Assembly: GCA_024195265.1 (NCBI GenBank)
Contig: JAJLRJ010000004.1
Coordinates: 36,439,530-36,503,529 of the forward strand
Source of the DNA: Dendrophyllia cribrosa
Lineage: Eukaryota > Cnidaria > Anthozoa > Scleractinia > Dendrophylliidae
Length of the DNA: 64,000 nt
Direction of reading: 5' to 3'
A program made the translations under genes and the position numbers. This document shows positions 60,401-64,000 of the stretch, in pieces (position 1 is the first letter of the stretch; each line of letters begins with the position of its first letter). The notes beneath the pieces are model-generated. The model searched no databases. It was not told the DNA's origin and saw nothing but the letters and a program-made list of their open reading frames with translations.

Positions 60401-62858
60401 AGCAATTTTGGAAACCCATCAGGGTGAGCAAAGAAGAGGAAAAAACTGATGGGTTAATTGGGGGTTAAGAAGACAGTGTTAAAGCGCTCTAATTACCATG
60501 GCGATTCACAGGTAAGGAACCTGTGATTCCCATTTAGCCAATTCCAAAACATTTCCTTTTTTTTTCTAAAGGAATTAAACATTTTTTTTCAATGCAGGTA
60601 ACCCAATTACATCATGCACTGCCATTCTTTTAAAACTTTTTTGACCTAGTTGAATCACTGAAGTTTTGTTTATTTTATGTTATAATCCATTCTGCAGGGA
60701 GGATGTTGAAGAGGTTTTTTCCATTACAGCAGTTGGTTTTCAATTTCAATCTGCTAGGTGTTTAATTTTGTGAAATAAACAGAGTCCTATTTTGCAAGGA
60801 CTTATTTTTTAGCAATTTCAGAGGAAATAAGGGCTCTATATTAATACTTAACATTATCCCAAATAAAATTATGGCCTTTATTAATATTTTTACCAGCTCA
60901 TCTCTCAAAGATGGATATCAGTATAATTAGATCAAAACAATGTCAATAAATTATGTGATCAATCACAATGACTTGTGATCAAACATACATACCTGTAGAG
61001 TACAATAAAAATTGCCTTTTTAAAAAATGGCGGCCAATTTATTATCCTTTAATATGTTAATTAGACCCCTTGTAAAACTATGGTTTACATTGGGCATTTT
61101 ATGGTAATTCCTGCAGCAGCCAAACCCCCAAAGATGTTTGCTCCAAGGACAACTAGTCAAGACCTAAAAATTAATTTTGAACAACTGCTTCAAAAAAAAT
61201 ATGTAGTGCCATTAAAATAAATAGATAGAGAGCTGTGAGGAGAATTTGAATGTTGATATGTGGGATTTAATAAAAGGTACAGTCGCACCTACCATAAACA
61301 GACACCATTGGTGGTGGGGGGGGGGAGAGTGGAGGCGCGTTGGTCTAGTGTTTGCGCATCGGACTCTCAACCTGAAGGTTGGTGGTTCGAGCCTGGTCTT
61401 TGCCGTCATGTTGACTCCTTAGACAAGAAACTTTTACTCCACACTGCCTCTCTTCGCCCAGGTGTACAAATGGGTACCAGTGACAAAATGCTGGGGGTTG
61501 GTTATCTTGCAATGGACTAGCATCCCATCCAGGGGGAGTAGAAATATTCCTAGTTGCTTCATGCTACAGAAACCGGGTTGAGCTCTGGCCCTGTGGCCAT
61601 TGTGGTTCATATGCGACTTTACCTTATTTTTACAGTCGTACCTACCACAAACGGACACCATCGGGACCAGAAAAAGTGTCCACTTAAAGGGAACCTCCAC
61701 TTTTATAACAAATTGACGTTAAATTGTTGAAAATAAGTCTAAATTAAAAATTAAAAAAAAAAAAGGTGCAAATATAATTTTAGTGTACAAAAAAATGGAT
61801 ATGAATATCACTTATTTTCGCTTTCAAATTTCCTGCGCACCGCCATTTTGAATATTTATGACGTGTTACGGTTGGTTGTCTAATTGTTGCATACAAAAGA
61901 ACTTTGATTCTTAACAATAGCGGCAACTGTAACACGTCATAAATATTCAAAATGGCGGCACACAGGAAATTTAAAAGCCAAAATAGGCGATATTTATATC
62001 CATTTTATTTGTTCACTAAAATTATATTTGCACTAGTTCTTTTAAAATTTTTAAATTTCAACTTTATTTCCAACAATTTAACGTCAATTTGTTATGACAA
62101 TGGAGGTTCCCTTTAAGAGAGTTGTCCATTTATGGGAGGTTAAAAATGTTGTGTTTGTATGTGGCTGGGACCGTGACTATTAAGTGTTCGCTTATGGGAG
62201 ATGGCCGCCTATGGGAGGTGTCCGTTAGCAGAGGTTTGACTGTACAACTGTTTCTACACACCATAGCTCCTGGTGCAGTAAACTGAGGCCTGTATTTAGA
62301 ACAATCACTTGTCTTGTTTTTCCAGTGCTTCAGATTAATACAAATGTCTGGATCATGATCGTCCATATTTGTTTGATAACGCAACAAATCCCTAGTATTG
62401 AATAGACATCAAAATTAGAAAACAAAGAAAATTAAAAATCAATAGCTACAACTTTCAACAACTATTAATTAAGCCCCGGTCGTTCCAACAAAGAAACATT
62501 GATCACACTGTAATTAAACAATTTAATTCACAATTAAGCAGGTGTTTTTTTTTTCAAAGGGCTAAAGAGCAACATAGGTTGAAAATGTGATTACATGATG
62601 GGGTATTAACATGCCAATTGTGAAAGAATACCACACATTTCAGTCTGAAATGGACCTGGTTTAGCCATGTGGCATGTTTAATGGCGAACAACATATTGCT
62701 GGTGGTGCATGGGACCCCATATGAGGAAAATACACCCCCCCCCCCCCATCCCTCAATCAAAACAATGTCCATCTTACCCGATACCATGTACCACTAGGCA
62801 GCCAAAGAAGACAACAAATAAATGATGAGTGAACCAGAAAGTCTCAAAGTATGATCTC
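32556..62858 (-). CDS. NOX2: NOX2-like NADPH oxidase, 3' part (13 exons; 5' end outside window)
   Basis: Membrane flavocytochrome that moves electrons from NADPH through FAD and two haems to oxygen, making superoxide. Exons, 5' to 3': 62858-62778, 62391-62262, 59851-59759, 59084-59013, 57335-57273, 56597-56543, 55770-55707, 52439-52403, 50441-50359, 49541-49421, 48652-48584, 45886-45762, 32679-32556. Frame is kept throughout, giving 371 residues. Seen in order: [18 protein letters not shown] with the helix-5 haem histidines and the second ligand in VVHG; an extracellular loop with two Cys and an NKT glycosylation site; a last transmembrane helix ([15 protein letters not shown]); FAD site HPFTLTS; NADPH site [16 protein letters not shown]; and the C-terminus NKENF. 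No EF-hands are seen in this part. It fits the NOX1-3 clade; exact orthology needs a tree. The last intron (13 kb) holds four other genes. Confidence 0.93.
33369..33690. repeat. TTATTCACTCAACCCCCC minisatellite (block 1)
   Basis: About 17 degenerate units of 16-20 bp. The block 2 counterpart at 39575-39745 is shorter. Open frames across it are low-complexity Pro/Thr/Leu and not genes. Confidence 0.85.
33715..34110. repeat. GAAT/GGGA/TGAC simple-repeat tract (block 1)
   Basis: Mixed tetranucleotide repeats (GAATGAATGA, GGGAGGGAGG, TGACTGACTG). A shorter counterpart lies at about 40000-40210 in block 2. Confidence 0.85.
34352..34600. repeat. About 100-bp tandem repeat, two and a half units
   Basis: The words GAATGAAAACATGG and GACCGTGCAAACGTATTATG recur at spacings of roughly 97-107 bp. 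Present only in block 1. Confidence 0.7.
36027..36683 (-). CDS. Unrecognised intronless gene, minus-type copy 1
   Basis: 218 residues starting [16 protein letters not shown] do not recognise the family and give no function. No signal peptide or membrane segment is seen. An acidic N-terminal part (to about residue 60) is followed by a core from [11 protein letters not shown] to the end. The core has seven cysteines kept in most copies (in ISCKSD, YCYAG, YSCDG, KRCKSG, EECTAR, SCIQ, ECRN) and a strongly conserved [19 protein letters not shown]. It lies on the same strand as, and inside the last intron of, the NOX gene, head-to-head with the gene at 37329 across a 645-bp spacer. Core DNA is nearly identical between the two arms. 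The frame is intact and conserved across four copies, which supports real coding. Confidence 0.8.
   Translation of the reverse strand: MDEELFFHPVTGKLDIRRDIAGSSDDGNEDAGGYASCISMPDDRTALVCNPNPAHPACADLPSFSVETIHISCKSDAYQGSKYCYAGVIIYSCDGKSQWQTANGKRCKSGYLVIMNTATKKFKKYQQQSPGLVHGAVYRSAFGEECTARNVNAEGFSVMNGVFKINSGVFNPAEDGYHDDKRSMHPLSASCIQNVVKSWMDAREQFYECRNFKVKDLQ
36684..37328. promoter_or_regulatory. Shared spacer of gene pair 1, with IRF-type sites
   Basis: The start codons face away from each other over 645 bp. On the plus-gene side are GAAACTGAAAC (37234-37244) and AGTTTCACTTTC (37264-37275). On the minus-gene side is GAAAGAGAAA (36739-36748). All fit GAAANNGAAA or its complement, the core of IRF/ISRE sites. 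A kappa-B-like GGGTAATTCCC (one mismatch to GGGRNNYYCC) is at 37180-37190. Use in vivo is inference. Confidence 0.5.
37329..37967 (+). CDS. Unrecognised intronless gene, plus-type copy 1
   Basis: 212 residues starting [17 protein letters not shown], same family as the gene at 36027. The N-terminal 55 residues are basic and Gly-rich ([20 protein letters not shown]) and differ from the minus type, with only a weak match around [10 protein letters not shown] and NPNP. The core from [11 protein letters not shown] is about 87 percent identical to the minus-type protein by eye. The frame stops at VEDLL, whereas the block 2 copy continues for about 48 more residues. Downstream sequence to about 38250 still shows pieces of that extension, disrupted by an internal duplication. 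It is therefore C-terminally truncated. It is transcribed against the NOX gene. Confidence 0.78.
   Translation: MAEKLRRHNSDTVVSVDMQRRGSGGFHASVMSTPRDRRKLISSPNPDDIVSAYERPSFSVETIHISCKSDAYQGSEYCYAGVIIYSCDGKSQWQTANGKRCKSGYLVIMDTATEKVTKYQQNSPGQVHGAVYRSAFDEECTARNVNAEGFSVMNGVFKINSGVFNPAEDGYHDDKRTMHPLSARCIQKVVNSWMNAGEHFYSCRNFAVEDLL
38461..38636. mobile_element. Palindromic MITE, block 1 only
   Basis: Arms of about 65 bases (ACAATTGGTTCATGCTTTAG through GGAGAGCAC) are inverted. The matching place in block 2 (near 44840) lacks it, so it inserted after the duplication or was lost from block 2. Confidence 0.75.
39378..39420. repeat. Poly-G tract (block 2)
   Basis: About 32 uninterrupted G then GGA repeats. 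The block 1 counterpart at 33225-33245 is much shorter. Length may be unreliable. Confidence 0.85.
41080..41480. repeat. Tandem repeat of about 130-150 bp, three units, block 2 insertion
   Basis: Each unit contains CCAGGAGAGGGGTGCCCTCC, GGGGGGAGTACAGATCAGGT and GTACCCACCCTGGA. It is part of the 1.6 kb present only in block 2. The inner GGAG...CTCC words can fold. No gene. Confidence 0.8.
42580..43248 (-). CDS. Unrecognised intronless gene, minus-type copy 2
   Basis: 222 residues starting [19 protein letters not shown]. It is the block 2 counterpart of 36027-36683 and nearly identical except for a longer acidic run (Asp/Glu/Ser-rich, about residues 20-38). The seven core cysteines and [17 protein letters not shown] are kept. 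It is head-to-head with 43857, with a 608-bp spacer. Function unknown. Confidence 0.8.
   Translation of the reverse strand: MDEELYFHPVTGKLDARRDIAGSSDGGSDDEDDDGVELASCISMPDDRSALVCNPNPAHPACVDLPSFSVETIHISCKSDAYQGSKYCYAGVIIYSCDGKSQWQTANGKRCKSGYLVIMDTATEKFKKYQQQSPGKVHGAVYRSAFGEECTARNVNAEGFSVMNGVFKINSGVFNPAEDGYHDDKRSMHPLSASCIQKVVKSWMDAPEHFYECRNFKVKDLQ
43249..43856. promoter_or_regulatory. Shared spacer of gene pair 2, with IRF- and kappa-B-type sites
   Basis: IRF-type words: GAAAGAGAAA (43302-43311), GAAACTGAAAC (43762-43772) and AGTTTCACTTTC (43792-43803). A full kappa-B consensus GGGGTTTTCC is at 43708-43717. The arrangement and distances to the start codons match pair 1. The match is partly due to common descent of the blocks, so the pairs are not independent evidence. 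Confidence 0.5.
43857..44633 (+). CDS. Unrecognised intronless gene, plus-type copy 2 (longest form)
   Basis: 258 residues starting [16 protein letters not shown]. It is the fullest member of the family: basic N-terminus, the shared core from [11 protein letters not shown], and a C-terminal extension after VEDLL that includes [20 protein letters not shown], a probable amphipathic or hydrophobic helix, ending LQQ. The last core cysteine is Arg here (YSRRN). It is transcribed antisense to NOX within its last intron. Frame and N-terminus match the block 1 copy. Function unknown. Confidence 0.8.
   Translation: MAERPRRNSDDILCVDMHRRGGGGFHASVMSTPRDRRKLISNPNPDDIVSAYERPSFSVETIHISCKSDAYQGSEYCYAGVIIYSCDGKSQWQTANGKRCKSGYLVIMDTATEKVTKYQQNSPGQVHGAVYRSAFGEECTARNVNAEGFSVMKGVFKVKSGVFNPAEDGYHDDKRSMHPLSARCIQKVVKSWMNSGEHFYSRRNFAVEDLLRDTQQVVFPPVVAPNLQNLSDRQKKIIINAIAPVVVNVLKASQCLQQ
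45887..48583. other. NOX intron between exons 11 and 12 of this window
   Basis: It holds a diverged copy of the TTCTTGGCTTGCAC MITE (about 46226-46716). The rest, including AT-rich sequence at 46720-48580 with several short open frames on both strands, shows no recognisable gene. Confidence 0.5.
46226..46716. mobile_element. Copy of the 4301-4876 MITE
   Basis: Shared words include GATTCCAAAATGTTTATGG, TTTCAACTGGTTCAATTTT and TGACATCATGTG. The left end is degraded. Confidence 0.6.
48992..49393. mobile_element. Palindromic MITE with AGGCCCCGTCCACACGTA ends
   Basis: The left AGGCCCCGTCCACACGTATA is matched by the right complement TACGTTTACGTTCGTAAACG-type sequence. The interior is rich in CGTTTACG words, in direct and inverted orientation. 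It ends 28 bp before NOX exon 49421-49541. Confidence 0.8.
49907..50050. mobile_element. Short foldback element
   Basis: TGTCCAAACGATGTCTGTGA at 49911 is complementary to TCACAGACATCGTTTGGACA ending 50044; the arms are about 28 bases. Confidence 0.7.
50701..50913. mobile_element. Near-perfect palindromic MITE
   Basis: Arms of about 100 bases (CAGTCTCTCTTTCCCAGCTT through CGAGGCAGGCG) with a small central loop at about 50805. Very few arm mismatches, so probably recent. Confidence 0.8.
51679..51844. mobile_element. Palindromic MITE
   Basis: ATAGACCAATTCCGATATAT at left and its complement at right; arms about 68 bases. Confidence 0.8.
52112..52228. mobile_element. Palindromic MITE
   Basis: AACAGTTATTCATCTCGG at left and the complement near 52210-52228; arms about 50 bases around a GGCGCGGCGCC-like centre. 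Confidence 0.75.
52790..55370. repeat. Duplicated unknown element with internal deletion
   Basis: The segment at 52795-54160 recurs as a shortened form at 54717-55370 (shared: CGGTCCAGAGCGCTAAATTT near the start and CAGCACGATTGTTAACTTTA near the end). The longer copy also has an internal repeat of AAAACCATGTTCTGCG (53620 and 53966). Open frames are not convincing. It lies in a NOX intron. Confidence 0.7.
54290..54716. repeat. Minisatellite of about 46 bp, nine units
   Basis: The unit contains CACGCTACTCCATGACTGGC and ATCACAAAGTGTCCTGGGGG. A poly-G run of 22 lies at 54331-54352. It sits between the two copies of the 52.8 kb element. Confidence 0.85.
55855..55960. repeat. G-rich low-complexity tract
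   Basis: GGGGAGGGGTGGGG-type sequence in a NOX intron, 85 bp upstream (in NOX direction) of exon 55770-55707. Potential G-quadruplex on the plus strand. Confidence 0.75.
57510..57705 (-). mobile_element. tRNA-derived SINE
   Basis: On the minus strand it begins GGGAAGCAGGGATTGTGCAG, then GTGGTGAGAGCACTCG (A-box region) and GGTTCGATTC (B box), followed by a body with TTCTCCGGTTTTTCCTCCCT. This is a second SINE family, distinct from the one at 61321. Confidence 0.7.
57706..59012. other. NOX intron sequence, no gene
   Basis: A poly-C run lies at 58686-58700. A short open frame at 58309 has no recognisable content. Nothing else is seen. Confidence 0.5.
59852..61260. other. NOX intron sequence, no gene
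   Basis: An inverted pair GGGCTCCCAGCAGTAATGTC (59929) and GGACATTCTTATCGGGAGCC (60301) with flanking TTGAAG/CTTCAA marks a probable old foldback element at about 59923-60326. No gene seen. Confidence 0.5.
61321..61627 (+). mobile_element. tRNA-derived SINE, full-length copy
   Basis: A-box-like TGGTCTAGTGTTTGCGC, B box GGTTCGAGCC near 61386, and a body with CCAGGTGTACAAATGGGTAC and GCATCCCATCCAGGGGGAGT. Same family as the interrupted copy at 9868-11200. Confidence 0.7.
61633..62242. mobile_element. TA-flanked MITE with nested TTAA palindrome
   Basis: Ends ACAGTCGTACCTACC and its diverged complement AGAGGTTTGACTGT, bordered by TA. It contains GGACACC and GCTTATGGGAG words like the satellite at 32139. 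It is interrupted by the element at 61688-62112. Confidence 0.65.
61688..62112. mobile_element. 425-bp foldback MITE, TTAA-flanked
   Basis: AGGGAACCTCCACTTTTATA at left pairs with the complement at right; TTAA at 61684-61687 and 62113-62116. The arms span nearly the whole element, including AATATTTATGACGTGTTACG. Confidence 0.8.
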
Positions 62859-62914
62859 CTGTAGACAAAATGAAAAAAAATTAACAACTTGTAATTAATA
62901 GTAATAAATATATC

Positions 62915-63060
62915 TTATTGACCAAGCGTGAGGGCCGTACTGGGAGAATATCAGCCCGAGGTCTTGACAGTGAGTACGGATCGAGCGCAGCAAGGTCTGT
63001 ACAAAAAAGACTGAGGGCCGATATTCTCCTAGTACAGTCCCGAGCAAGCTTGGTTAATAA
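62915..63060. mobile_element. Foldback MITE
   Basis: TTATTGACCAAGCGTGAGGG at left and the diverged complement CCCGAGCAAGCTTGGTTAATAA at right. Confidence 0.7.
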
Positions 63061-64000
63061 AAGTTTTATTACATGACACCTGCCAGCGGGAGGATTGCGT
63101 GAGACCATTCGGGACAATGCCCAATCCAATACTTAGAGAATAAAGGACCGGCAATCGAGCATTCTGATTGGTTGATTTTAGTTATTGGCCCTCTGACTGA
63201 CTTAGTCGTGTAATAATACACAATTAACTACAATGTTTGGCAGTAATTGGGACTAAAGCTGCTGCTGCACCCTGGCATGCAAGGAAGGGTGGTAGCAACA
63301 CACCCTGAACAGTATAATAGCAGAGCTCTCACGGGCCTTCAGCCTGCTTGCGGAGCTCCATACTCATAGAACCATGCCTGTCATTTTTCATGGTCATGGC
63401 TAGCAGAAAGTTCCACAGGCACGGCGTCGCACAGGACTAGATCGCTGGCGAGTATGACGTTGCCCAACATGCACATACGATGTCGCGCAAGTGCTTCAAA
63501 ACTGTAGTTTCATCTTATCGGAGTAATAACACATTTAAAATATTCAAAATGGAAAGAGAAAGATTAAAGAATACCCAAAAGTCACTTTAGTGGAAAAAGA
63601 AGAGAAGAGAAAAAAGAGCTTTAAAGGATAAAATCTTGCTTTGAGGAACTTCATACGTTTTTATCAATGCAGGGCAATATTTCTTCTTCGGAAGTCAAAA
63701 CCAGAGTTTAAAAAATTTCCAAGTAGCTGAGGGACTCAAAGGTAAAACAAATTACATTTTTCGATGGGAATTTATGTTGATATCAATTTGTGATTGACTT
63801 TTTCTTTGTGTTCTTGTTAGTTTTGGAGAAATGTTTATAAAACATGCTCAAATTCAGTTGTATTGATATCTTGAATTTCATCGAAGACAGTTCCTCAATA
63901 TGCTAATGGTACACGTTTTGCTTTAAAAAAAAAACTAATGGATATTTGAATAATTTTTTTTCAAAAGAAGATTTTGTTGTCCAATTTTATGTGTTTGTTC
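63061..64000. other. Right edge, NOX intron, no further exon seen
   Basis: The next upstream NOX exon (expected to encode transmembrane helix 4/5) is not found here, so it lies beyond the window. Nothing else recognised. Confidence 0.5.

Noticed and set aside
61321..61400. tRNA gene
   Set aside because: The B box is good but the sequence continues into a SINE body shared with 9868-11200.

Overview
The window is animal nuclear DNA, AT-rich, with intron-rich genes and a heavy load of small DNA transposons, palindromic MITEs and tRNA-derived SINEs. The protein content (a CstF-64 gene, a metazoan polyubiquitin, a NOX2-like oxidase) together with the repeat style suggests an anthozoan cnidarian, most likely a stony coral. 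That is inference; no species can be named from the sequence alone.

Layout. (1) 2064-24658, minus strand: a complete 11-exon gene for cleavage stimulation factor subunit 2 (CstF-64, 651 residues). Its introns hold a piled-up set of TTAA-flanked MITEs, a 1.87 kb tandem duplication (4791-8521), a SINE split by two hAT-like insertions (about 9868-11200) and a 2.27 kb Merlin transposon (20842-23108). (2) 24659-26053: a roughly 1.4 kb divergent promoter region. (3) 26054-27655, plus strand: a seven-unit polyubiquitin gene in one open frame. (4) 27656-32555: intergenic DNA with MITEs and a 17-bp satellite. (5) 32556-62858, minus strand: the 3' thirteen exons of a NOX2-like NADPH oxidase; its 5' part lies beyond the right edge.

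The most unusual part is the last NOX intron (32680-45761, about 13 kb). It contains two tandem copies of a roughly 6 kb block. Each block carries a head-to-head pair of intronless genes of a cysteine-containing protein family that I do not recognise. Genes within a pair share a nearly identical core at the DNA level but have diverged N-termini. The 0.6 kb spacers carry IRF-type GAAANNGAAA sites near every start codon, plus a kappa-B-type motif. This looks like a small, possibly immune-inducible gene nest inside an oxidase gene. The motif match, the nesting and the duplication are visible in the sequence; the immune role is inference.

How the parts relate. CstF-64 acts in mRNA 3'-end formation, ubiquitin in protein turnover and signalling, and NOX in superoxide production. 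There is no sign that these three form a functional unit. Exon borders were placed by reading GT-AG sites and checking frame: CSTF2 gives 1956 nt (652 codons including stop) and the NOX fragment gives 1117 nt. Both stay in frame throughout.
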